Source: Larimichthys crocea | Taxonomy: Eukaryota; Chordata; Actinopteri; Sciaenidae | Length of the DNA stretch: 64,000 nucleotides | Assembly (NCBI RefSeq): GCF_000972845.2 | Contig: NW_020853535.1 | Location: forward strand, 558,001 to 622,000 | Direction: 5' to 3' | Shown here: positions 47,398-58,452 of the stretch, one piece after another | How positions within the stretch are numbered: position 1 is the first letter of the stretch | Layout: every line of letters starts with the position of its first letter | The notes under the pieces: generated by a model | Seen by the model: the letters and a program-made list of their open reading frames with translations, nothing else | Told to the model about the DNA's origin: nothing | The model's database searches: none | Translations under genes and position numbers: made by a program

Positions 47398-49790
47398 TAA
47401 TAATGTTGAGTGTAGACTATGTTGGTAAGTGACTTGAAATGATGCAATGCTGTCACATTTAAATTGAAACACTGCTATGCTGAAATTAGTGCACTACATC
47501 GGGAAGTACATAGTGTACATCGTGTACTACATAGAAGTGTAATAACGGAAGTATCCAAATTGAGACGCAGCATTAGTCTTGTTAGCAGTCAAGTAGCTAG
47601 GAATGAAAATGCATCATTTTAGACTGAATATTACTTTAAAGTTAGGTGAGGTAATGGATGTCAGAAGCACTTTTTGTTGAAATTCTCTTTAAATCTCGAT
47701 GACAATACATCAAATGCTCTGCTATCAGCGAGCATAAATAGAGTGGGTGTTCTGTTCAAACAGATCGTATCATTGCATATGACCATATTGAATCAAAAGA
47801 ACATGTTTTACATGTTTGCCACTCGGTTTGCATTCTTATTCTTTACTGGAATAACACATTTTCCACATCACCACTATTCTGCAAAGAAAAAAAAAGAAAA
47901 GAAAATGTGATCATTGAAGCTAATGATGTCTAAGAAAAGCAGACGGAAGAACTATAAATGATTAGGAATGAAATGTCTTTCCATTAGCACTGCTCATTTC
48001 TTTGGATGAAAGTATCTGCCTGCTGCTGCTGCTGCTGCTCCTGCTATATGTTAATATATTAGACAGATTTAGGTCTTTGTGATGGCAGCTAACAGTGACA
48101 GGATCCTCTATTTGATGTGTACGGTATTTCCCATGAAAAAAAAAAAAATGCACAGCTCGTATCCCCCAGCACCAATTAAAAAACCACAACAATAAGGAAA
48201 ATCCTATTTTATCCTGAGTCATTTGCCTCATTTAGAAAAGCTACTTCAATTCAGCATTTAGAAAATCCAGGAGCTGAGAAGAGCTTTTGTTTTCTATGAT
48301 AACAATGCATTTTGGCTTTATGCAGGAGGATTGTAAAGGATTACAAATCCTGTCTAATCTGAGTGGATTCTGAAAGCCCCAAACAGATTTCATGCAGCAA
48401 CATACATTAAATACTCTTTATACTGAAAAATATCTTAAATAGTGTGAATGAATTTATTTAGTATTGATCAGATCACAATTAGGTGTCTTTAAAGACACAA
48501 CCTGTGGGACTGGTAAGTGGTCAATATCTACTCTGAACTCAGCCACTGCTGTTATTATTGTAGAGAAGCAGCACTCTCAGGTGGACACATGAGGTACTTT
48601 TACTCACTCACTGCTTATCTCAGTATGTGCACCCATAGGGCAATCTCATTATACTTAGTGTACAATTAACAATGTCTGCAATATAATTTTCAAATGCTGA
48701 CAGTGGTGGAATGTGACAATTTACTCATGTGCTGTAATTAAGTACAAATTTGAGGTACCTTATTTGCGTACTTCCATTTCATTTAACTTTATACTTCCAC
48801 TCTAATATTGATGGACAAATACTGTTTTTTTATTTTTTTTTTGCTCCACTTGTTCAACTATAAACATCTACAGCAGAAAATGCAACATTCACATTAATAC
48901 AGCATGAATATGAATCCAAAAACATCAGATGCTGTAAAAGTAAAACTGACAGACACTTTACTGCACAATGAGCACATTTACACTACATGTACTCCTCATA
49001 CTTTAAGTAATCTTTGCTGATAATACTTACATACTTTTGCTTATGCAGGATTTCTTGTAGTAAAAGAGTTTAACAGGCTGACATTTCTACATTTACTTAC
49101 GTAAAGGACCTGAATAATTTCATCATTAAATGTTGATTCTGTAAGCGATAGTGAATGGCAGTTTGGGGTTTGAACGCACTTTCACAAAGAAAGAACTTTC
49201 CATTGTCATGTGTATTTTTTCACGAGGTGAACTGAAGAAAATCCAAACACAGTGTGTGTCCGAACTAGCCGTCAGTGACAATCAGTGACAGAGAGAGAAT
49301 AAACAGTAGAGCTGTAGGTGTCATCGTTACGCTGCTCTTTTGGATTACATAACAGTGTACAAGTTCCAAATGACAGCAAATGTTTAAAATCAATTGAGGC
49401 TCCAATACTTGGAAACGCTGCAATACACACACGGCATGTTTACCAAGAACTAACTGACAACATGTTTTCTGACAGCGTGTCCTCGCATTCTGTGATGGTT
49501 TCACCGTCAACGTGTGTGATCTCCAACTTGATTAGAAGTGCCGTCTGACATATAGACAAAGGAATATTTATCTGATAGCACGAAGGCTCAGTCCATCATA
49601 TCATACCAGTTATGCATGGAAGAGAACAAAGTAAAACAAAGTGGGATCACATGACATACAATTGATGACACTATCTGACTTGGTGACAGACATAACTCAG
49701 AGATAAAATGCAAGTATAAAAGTCATTACTCAGCTGCATCATACTGTATCATATCGATCCATGTGGAAACGAATTAAATCCACAACTTGG
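47398..49790. other. Intergenic DNA, unassigned
   Basis: AT-rich with a short CTG run near 48018-48040. No exon or RNA gene recognised. Confidence 0.5.
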
Positions 49791-49794
49791 AGTC

Positions 49795-50135
49795 TCCATT
49801 TTTTTAGAGGTTGTCACACACCATGCTTCTATCTCCTCTCCTCTAAACTCACCCACTCACTCACTGTGCCAGCCTCCACCTGTCAGTGGATCACAAACCT
49901 CCTGACATACAGGAGGCGGCAGGTGAAGCTGGGGAATATCACATCCAGCACCCAAAACAATCCCACCATGAACACGTGCGCCAACTACCACACCTCAGGT
50001 GACCTGATCTGGAATGATGACGAGTCTGCATACAGTCGGGAGGTCTGGCTCTCTGGTGCACTCGGAACATCACCATCACAACCTGTTCCAACTCCCCCCT
50101 GTGCCAGGCGTGACAGAGTGACATGTGTGGTGTTT
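49795..50135 (+). pseudogene. L2-type LINE reverse-transcriptase fragment
   Basis: Reads LLSSKLTHSLTVPASTCQWI, TNLLTYRRRQVKLGNITSST and later SGDLIWNDDESAYSREV. These correspond to successive parts of an L2 reverse transcriptase (the 'CRWITDFLTDRRQ' block and the 'DESAYRQEV' block) with the catalytic YTND...FADD portion deleted between them. Confidence 0.75.
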
Positions 50136-50589
50136 TTGCTGTCATTACAGAGTTCCTCACCACAAATGACACATCCTGGGAGGAGGCATACCCTGTCAAA
50201 AGTTCAGGTAAATTAACTTTCTAGAGATATAGCTGTAGTTTGGTGCTGTTGGGTCACTGTTACGTTCACGTTTCTCAAACAGAAATCATGATGCAGGAAA
50301 AATGAGGATGAGCTAGCAGCTAGTTGACCTAAGTGTTCATAGAGGTGTGGCCTTCAAAGTAATCTACTATTTATAAGAGCAACACCAAAAGAAAATATTT
50401 TTTAAATAGTTTCATAACCAGACTTTTGTATAAGTCATTCAGAAATGTGTGTTAGTATATTAACATGATTTACAAATCTAACTTGGATAAAATCTCTGGC
50501 ACTTAGGGGGTCGCCTGAACCCCAGGTTGGAAGCCACAGCCCTAGATTGCCCCACTAATGTTACACAAACACACACAGCTTCCCTGGAC

Positions 50590-50872
50590 ATGTTCATCTA
50601 TCCATACATACATCATCTGTAACCGCTTATCTTCATCAGGGCCACGCGAACTGGAGCCTATCCCAGCTGACTTAGGGCGAGAGGTGGAGTACATCCTGGA
50701 GAAGTTGCCAGTTCATCGCAGGGCACAGAGAGATAAACGCAAACAAACGATCACATTCACAATGAACCTATTCACTGTGGGAGGAAGCACCCGGAGAGAA
50801 CCCACAGTAAAGCCCCAGATCGAACCAGGAACCTTCATGCTGTGAGTTGACACTGCTAACCACTGCACCACC
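50590..50872. repeat. Dispersed teleost repeat ('GGAGCCTATCCCAGCTGAC')
   Basis: Contains ACTGGAGCCTATCCCAGCTG, GACTTAGGGCGAGAGG, TGTGGGAGGAAGCACCCGG, GAACCTTCATGCTGTGAGTT and ACCACTGCACCACCAT, in the order of a very abundant fish repeat. The protein frame over it (50558-50845) is spurious. Confidence 0.75.
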
Positions 50873-50879
50873 ATATTTT

Positions 50880-53800
50880 ATGTGTATAAGAAAAATATAA
50901 CATTTTGAATTTATTGTATCAATTAAAAAGAAATCTTGTTTTTACTAACTGTGGAGGCTAATGGAAACATAATACAAAAATATATAAACATAACACATTA
51001 TATTAATTATTTAAAGGAACTGTGGGCTCTATTTGAACAGTTTCGGAGCTCCGCTGTTATATTTCTAAACAGCAAAATGAAAAGAGGAAACCACTTTACA
51101 ATGCAAAGAGTAGAACACAAATTCAAGTTTTAACTTTCCAGAAGATTATCAGAGAAGAGCACATTTCATGAAGCTGCCATGCAGCAAAATCAAATCTGTT
51201 GTCGTTATAGTCTCATTTCCCACGCGTCACAGAATCATATTACGGCAGCTCTGCTACATGAAGAGAGAAACACTTAAAAGCCACGTGTGAGTTATAACTC
51301 ATTCAAGAATTCTATAAATGTCTCAATCTGCAGATAAAATGAGTTTTTCCTGCCAGACATGTTCTACTTGTCAGCGTGCCTGTATGTGTGTTTGTGTAGC
51401 TGTGTGTTCTGTATGTATAGGTGTGTGTTTTGAGCGTGTTTGTCAAGATATGTGTGTGGCCCTTCCTGTCAGGGATCTTTTTTTTTTTCTTCCGCCGCCA
51501 TGTTGACACACGTGTGCTTTGCAGTGACAACTGTGGGATGTGAAAAGGGCTGTGCACGTCATCAGTCATGCTATCATCACTTTACGAATGTAAGGACAAC
51601 CCCCCTTAAAAAGCAACCACTGAGGAAAGGTGTAGCTCAGCAGAGGTTAGAGAGTTCACATTCCAGGTAGAGAACATGAGGCCTGTCCTTGAGTGAAACA
51701 CCAAGCTTTTTTTACAGTTTCAGTTGTTTCGCCAGCTTTATATTGTTTCAGTTTAACTGATTTCTGTGTGAAACATGCCATTTAAAAAAAAAAATGTTTG
51801 CATGCACCATGTAACCTACATTTATGGTCAGTTTTAAGGTCAAAGCCTGAAATCCAAAAATATAATGTTGACAGGAAGCTGGCAGGGCTCATGCAGGTGG
51901 CAGGCACTCATACAAAGCGTTGGCCTCACACTCAACAAATCCTCTCTCGGTCGCTAAGAAGCACTAAGAAGCGTGTCATCTGCAGCTTCGGAAACAATAA
52001 CATTCTCGCTCAGGGAGTTCTTTTGGTCCGACCCCCCTGGCCCCCCCTTTAAGCGTCGGTGCAGAAGCCAAGGAGGAGGGAAAAAAAAAAAAAGATTCCC
52101 CCTGATAAGGCACGGCCACTTATAAACTTGCAGAGGCCCTTTCCATTTGTTCAGCTGCCTGATGGAAAAGTACAGGGCTTTGGCCTGCCAAACCGCCCAC
52201 TCACTTGTATGGTAGCATCTCGTCCTCCTGAAATGTAACTCTGTGTGTAGAATTAGCGCAACTCAATTTGTGAAAAGAAATGGCGCATGACGCTCCGTCA
52301 GACAAATCCCCGTTTGTGCAAACGCTCTCACGAGGAGAACTTCTCATCATGAGTGGTGATGAGAAAAAAAACAAGACAACAAGATACTGAAATGTCACAG
52401 CAAACAAACTGTGTAGCTAAGTACTCTGAGAAGTTAAAGGCTCTTTTTTTAATGCGTTCAAACTGGTATGGAAACAAAAATCAACCAGGGCTGACTCGGT
52501 GCAGCCAATGGAAAACTAGAAAACTAGAAGGACCCTCAGAGATCGCAAACGTCCGCACAAATTTTGTTCACTGATGTTTGAGGTGGCTGTTTTCTTAGCT
52601 TTATTGAACTTTATAGCATCTTTCAACTCATGGTTGAAAAACTTTTCTGTTTTGGTTCAGTCTCTCAGCTTCTTTGCATCATTTTGGGCCTAAAAATCCC
52701 AATGCAAGCTACCAGACAGACAAAATGAATGACTAGTAAGTGAACAGGGTTCATTTATCAGCTAAAGAGAGAAATGTTTCCATCAAGACCAAAGCAAAGG
52801 AAAAAACAAAGTGAGGATTGTCCAGAAAGATGCATGCTACTCCATATCTGATGCACGTGTAAATAAGCAATTGTTTGCTTTCATGTCAAGTCTTGTCATT
52901 CTCAGTCAGGTGACAGCTAACAGCTTTATTTGCTTTGGCAGTTCTCCACCGTTTCTCCTCACTGACTGATCTCGGATGGACGGGACATGTTGGCTGTTTA
53001 GTGATAGCATATCTAGAGCCAGGATGGCCTTGAATGTTCACTCTCACAGGGGACGCATTTCTGTGTCTCCTTTACGAGCATATGTCATTTTTTCGTTTAT
53101 GTGTCTTTGAGCGACACGATTAGCTCATGTGACCAGTGATAGTGGCTACCTTTGTCGGTCAAACAGGGACAGAGATAGCTGATGGCTATTTTTGGTTTGA
53201 AAGAGAGCGGCCTGCTTGTTGGGTGTTGTCAAAGGCTTATATTCCGTGTTTCAGTTTCCACCAGATAATATTTCTTTTTCTATAGGAAGGGTTATATTTA
53301 TAGATGTTGGTTATGGTTATGATATGGCTATTCTTAGGTATAGAAATTCAAACAGTTAGTGTTATGTGTAGGTATTTGAGACTGGAAATATCAGTATAAA
53401 GTCAGAACTATGACCTGGATGATTTGTATTTAAAGTTTGTATATTTAGTTCTAGTAAAGAGTACAGACAGGAGGTCAGCCACTGGGATTTCAGCTACATG
53501 ACACTGATTACTTCTCAGGCTCCTCTCTAGCTGCACTTACCTCTAAAGGAAAGGGAAAAAATAAAACAAGTATCACATTATTATCACTGGTTAGAAAAGC
53601 AGGCTAAAGTTCACTGCCAGAACTGACTCCAGGATCAGTGTTTGGAAAGCATGTAAACACCTTCACTTGGTTACTTATTTAATGTAATTATTTAATTTCA
53701 TTTCTATATTAGCAATTGTAGTGTAATATTTTATAGGCTTTGTTATAGGTTTGTGCTAGTATGTAGATTACATCCTTTTCATTCCTGTTATGAAAAAATA

Positions 53801-55210
53801 AATATATACTGCATGTTTTTTTAGTAGCATTTTAGGTTGGGATTATATTAAGTAATACACTCACAGCCAAGCACATCAAGAGTATGAATCCACAAGGATG
53901 AACACAATCGTCACTGTAAGCCTTAAGTAGTGTGAATCCACAAGTGTGAAAGTAGGTAATCATGGAAGTACAAAAAAAAGGGTGCAGCATGACGGGTGAT
54001 ACTTAATCATGTGGGGAAAATTTGGACAGAAGGCCTCCATAGCCTCTGTCTTCACCAGGGCTGTGGAAGATAGTCAGAGTTGAAATAAAGTTGAACAAAA
54101 ATGGTTAGTACCAATGTTGCGATTATACCATTATAAAAGATTATGTTTTGTGCTGAGAAAACGTTTTTCTTCATGAACAAAAGCCAGGTGTGTTTTCTGT
54201 GAAGGGAATAATACCTATGCTGCACTCAACTCTGACGGGCTCCGGAGTCGTCCTTGAAGATAAGATTGGATTTATGAATAAAATGTTGCAGGAGTCAGGA
54301 CTTAGTCTCTACCTCACGATCCAGGCTTCTCACTCACAACACAATGGAAAAAGGACTGTAATGTGAAAGGTGTCACATTAAGTGAAAAACACACAGAATT
54401 ATGATCCTTCAACTTTCAGCAACTCATTGTTTTGGTTTTACAGCACGCAACTTTCTGGGTTTTTTTTCCGGATTCACCAGATTTCTCAATACCATTGCTC
54501 GCACACTCTTATTTACTGTCTTTATAGCTTGATCACAGCTCCCTCTTTATCAAATCATTCAACACAAACCAAAGGAAACTCCTTCATGTCACTATTTTGC
54601 AGCACAGACTGTGTGCCACACAGAGAAGCTGGGTACATGAAAGAAAAAACCAAGCTAGACCACAGACACACTGGTATATCAGTTGTACAACTATAGTATC
54701 AGAGTTTAGTCCATGAACTCTGATTGGATAGTGCTTACTTTGAGTGACATTTCCTGCTGACTGTGGAAGACCACAGATGACCAGTTTGATCATCTGACTG
54801 GCCACTGCAGGGTGACCTCAGGTTGTGTTTCACCAAAAGTTGAATCTGGCTTAACTCTGCACCACAGGTTGCTTCTTTTTTTTTCTGTCCCCCCCGCAGC
54901 CCTGCACCACTACATCTAGATCTCAGCACTCCTATTCAAATGAATAGAAAAAACATTTTTTTGACTATACCGCGCCAGATTTGGTCTTAATCAGGCCTTA
55001 TGATTCACCCTGTTGCTACAGCAGCAGGCAGTTACACACCACCTGCCCAGACAACAGACAGTTAGCAACTCACTCAAAACCAGATATTTGCCTTGTGTGT
55101 TGAAAATTGTTACTTTGGTAATACTTTGGTTATATATCTCATAAGTTTCATTTAATCTCATTTTCAGCAGCTGCAGGAAGCTGCTTTTGGCCAAAACGTG
55201 AGCACCAATA
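50880..55210. other. Intergenic DNA, unassigned
   Basis: No gene recognised across 4.3 kb. GT-rich stretch at about 51380-51460 and scattered short frames only. A block of mixed composition at 51880-52200 stands out slightly from the AT-rich background. Confidence 0.5.
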
Positions 55211-55220
55211 CATTCTACAG

Positions 55221-55852
55221 CAGGGGTCGGCAAATAAGTTTGGACCCGGACCAATTTTTTTTCTGACAATTCCATCGCGGGCCATGACCATGCTTTGCGG
55301 GGGATATAATTTCTATTATATTAAAAATAAACTTTATTTAACTTTAGAAATGCATTTAATTTAATTTAAAAGATTAATTTGCTTCCATGTGCTGTTATTA
55401 CACCCACTGCGTCTGTCATGAAACAGGCAACCTGCCCTAGCAACCTGCCGTAACTAATGTATACAGCAGCGCAGATCTGCCGCTGATGTGCATTCCCATT
55501 TTTAGGCTATTTGATATTTGAGCCGACCTTGTTTGGTTTTGTTTTTTTTATTTAATGAAAACACATTTGTTCACGTTGTCCGTCACAAGAGGGACACAGG
55601 ACACTTTTATTTTCCACAGGTTACAGCGCACGCACGTGCCAATTAGTGTTCCAACCTGTGCGTCAAGTAAACTGCAAGGATGTTCTGGCTGCTGTCACGT
55701 TACTTATCAGCTACTTTTCAATAAATGTTGTGAAATCTGTGGAATTGTTGTATTTTGACAGGAAACATAAGGTTTAAAAGATATATTTAAAAAAATATAT
55801 ATATATTTTAAAATAAATCAACGTCATCTAGCCCGCTAATTGCCGACCCCTG
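55221..55852. mobile_element. Non-autonomous hAT element
   Basis: Inverted ends CAGGGGTCGGCAAATAAG and CTAATTGCCGACCCCTG with flanking 8-mers TTCTACAG (55213-55220) and TGCTACAG (55853-55860), 7 of 8 identical and of nnnTAnnn form. The outer ends match the element at 6510-7823 over the first 10 bases, CAGGGGTCGG, but the interiors differ. No transposase frame. Confidence 0.88.
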
Positions 55853-55860
55853 TGCTACAG

Positions 55861-57330
55861 ATTAATGTTAGCTAGCAAAAAATCTTGAACATCTAGCTAA
55901 TGTTAGCTAGAGACCAAGATATTTTCTCAGGAATTGTTGGAAACCAAACAGAGCTAAAAGCAGAATTAATATTTAACTCAGTCAGGTCACTAGAAACAGG
56001 ACAATAAACACAAAATATGTCTTTCCAGTTTAGTTCTGGGTTACTGTGACACCAACTAGATGTTTTCCTCAAACAGCAGGCCAAAATAGAAAGTGTGATT
56101 CAGATTTGAAATATGTCACACCAGATGGGTTGTAAATAATTCTTTTCTTTCCTGCGTCCCCCCCTAAAACTAATAACAAAGCCGATAATATTTACAGTCA
56201 GGAAGACCCAAGCTGTGCAGTAACCGACAAACTGCACGTGTCCCCCCTGTTTTCGCCAGACTTTTCAGGACACGTGCTTGTCGTGATGGTGGTCCCTCTG
56301 ATTCAGCCGACCGTTGGACTGTTTGGGTTTGATGCGGCCCGACCCCGACAGCAGGAGAGGAGCAGGGGGCTCCTTTCATGCGCATGTGAATGTCAACAGC
56401 AGCCTCAGCCACCAAAAACTTGTCCCCCAGACCCATTAGTGAGCAGGGGCCAGAAAAACAGACGCCGGAAAAACACATTGCATAATACGTTATGTAACAG
56501 GCGTCCAAAATTAATAACTGGAGCACAGGAGCAGAAGAATCGGGAAATTATGTCGAGGCCTTTCAGTATTGTGTTGTTCTGGGATGAGGGGCACACAGGA
56601 GGGCTCAGAAGCTTCATGAACTGGAATGTTGTCATGGCTAGACACTCTGACTATAGTTTAAAAACCTAACAATGTGCATTTATTTCAAACTTTCTGTAAC
56701 TTTGTTGGAGAAAAAGGGATGAAGGCGGAGACCTGAAAGACAAGACAGGAGGATAACAGATAACATGATGGTTCCAGACATGACAGGGACTGGAGAAGCT
56801 GCTGTCGCTACAGGGATTTCGTGAACTGAACGAGAAGCTCTTCATATATTGTTTAGATACAATAAGAATCAAGAACATATTTGACAATCAGTGACACATT
56901 GTCAGCTTTGGGCATGTTACTCACACAGCGGACTGCACACAGACAGACAAATGCATAATGAGATTATGCCTTACAGAGATAATTCGCTATTTGGCTCGGC
57001 GCGTGATGTCATTTTAGTGGCATTACCGCTCCAAACCAGGTGGCAGTAGTGAGCCCAAATCTGTTTTCCTGAAGAGGAAGAAGAAAAAGAAGAAGAAGAA
57101 GAAGAAGAAGAAGAAGAAGACGCCCATAAGAACTTTACATTGCGGACTGCCTGAAATGAATTGAAAACCCCCTGGTTTTGACGGTTTCCCTGATCCTGTC
57201 AGAATGCCCACTTACTACGGAATTAAAAAATTGTAAAATAAATTTATGATTTTATTTAAAAAAATAAATTCATGAATTTATTTTACACTGTATTCAATTC
57301 ATTTATGCTGTATTCATTATGATAAACAGC
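55861..57330. other. Intergenic DNA with GC-rich block
   Basis: No gene recognised. About 56230-56460 is GC-rich with several CpGs, unlike its surroundings, and holds overlapping frames on both strands (plus 56238-56669, minus 56170-56526) that match nothing I know. Confidence 0.45.
57071..57121. repeat. (GAA)n microsatellite
   Basis: About 15 AAG/GAA units with a short interruption at the left end. It gives a poly-Phe frame on the minus strand that is not a gene. Confidence 0.95.
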
Positions 57331-57333
57331 TAC

Positions 57334-57528
57334 CTGGCCTGTCGTAGTAGGTCTGCCACGATTAAAAAGGGAGGAAATTTCTTCGTCAGAAGAACCGTAT
57401 TGGGCAGGTGTATCGGGAGGATTTTGGCCCGTACATGCATTCGCCAGTGTGTTAGTGATGTCCTTATTGTTTAATATTGCTGCTACGAGATTCCGAGCGA
57501 ACTGATGACTTTTTGCTGTTGCATCCAC
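57334..57528 (-). other. Orphan exon-like ORF with splice donor
   Basis: I do not recognise it. Read on the minus strand, an open frame of up to 65 codons runs DATAKSHQFARNLVAAILNN, then TLANACTGQNPPDTPAQYGS, then SDEEISSLFNRGRPTTTGQ, ending exactly at CAG|GTAGCT, a fair splice donor. Composition is protein-like: an amphipathic first half and an acidic/polar second half. There is no ATG in frame and a TAA lies two codons upstream of the leftmost GTG, so it is either an internal exon with an acceptor inside the frame, or an exon relic. No partner exon was found nearby on the minus strand. Confidence 0.35.
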
Positions 57529-57636
57529 ACGTTACACAAGATGGCCACAGGCACCGCGGTGAAGTCTGATGTCAGTCAAGTTTCATTCTATATATCCAAA
57601 GTTCATTCAACATATTCAAAGGTTACATTTCTGGTG

Positions 57637-57676
57637 GCATATATATAGATATAGATATATATATATATATATATAA
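57637..57676. repeat. (TA)n microsatellite
   Basis: ATATATATAGATATAGATAT followed by about 10 TA units. Confidence 0.9.
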
Positions 57677-58323
57677 AATTAAATTATATTTACTTTATGC
57701 TGTGTGGAAGCCAGCTCATCTTGCAGCTGTCACCTTTAGGTTTTGGTGTGTGGGTTACAGGTCTGGAGAACTTCCATATCCATCCGCTGTAATTATAATT
57801 CTAATTATTATTATCACCATTGATCATTATCATCATCATCACCATGAAACAAAAATACATTTGATAACATAATAGTAGTAGAAACAAAATAGTAATAATC
57901 ATAGTGATATTGAACGTGTACATACATATCCACACATAGGTCTTTTGTTTATAATCTCATTCTGGATACAACTTTTCCATATTTTTCACAATATCTTTTC
58001 GAAACTACATTCCAGATTGTTATTTGTAAAGTCAGATTACTGAATGAATTGACCATAAAAAACTGTGACAGACAGGTGGGATTTAACACATTGGGACTGT
58101 TCAGAAAACACAGAAAAATGAACAGACTTTTGGCAAACCCATTCGAGTTGTACCAGGAATCTGTGTATAACGTTCCACGCCAATCGACTTGAACCTAGTT
58201 TAACTTCTTTGAGATATGAAGAGAAGAAGAACCAGTTTCCTCACCTTGGTATTCACAAGCCACTGCATTTCTGCACAGTAAGAGGCCTTTACAGCTGACA
58301 CTGGAGGTGAAATGCTTCTTCAC

Positions 58324-58324
<1 letters not shown>

Positions 58325-58359
<35 letters not shown>

Positions 58360-58380
58360 AGGAAAGAAGGAAAGAAAGGA
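58325..58380. repeat. (GAAA)n microsatellite
   Basis: About a dozen GAAA units with later GGAA variants, just downstream of the unnamed minus-strand gene's stop codon at 58453. Confidence 0.95.
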
Positions 58381-58452
58381 AAATTTTGAGGAAAGCTAGT
58401 CAGCCTCTGTGTGTCCATTGCAAAAGCTGGAGGTGAAAGGCTTCTTAAAACA

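Noticed and set aside
50558..50845. 95-codon frame
   Set aside because: It lies wholly inside a well-known dispersed teleost repeat.
57023..57211. Minus-strand frame with a poly-Phe run
   Set aside because: Translation of the GAA microsatellite.
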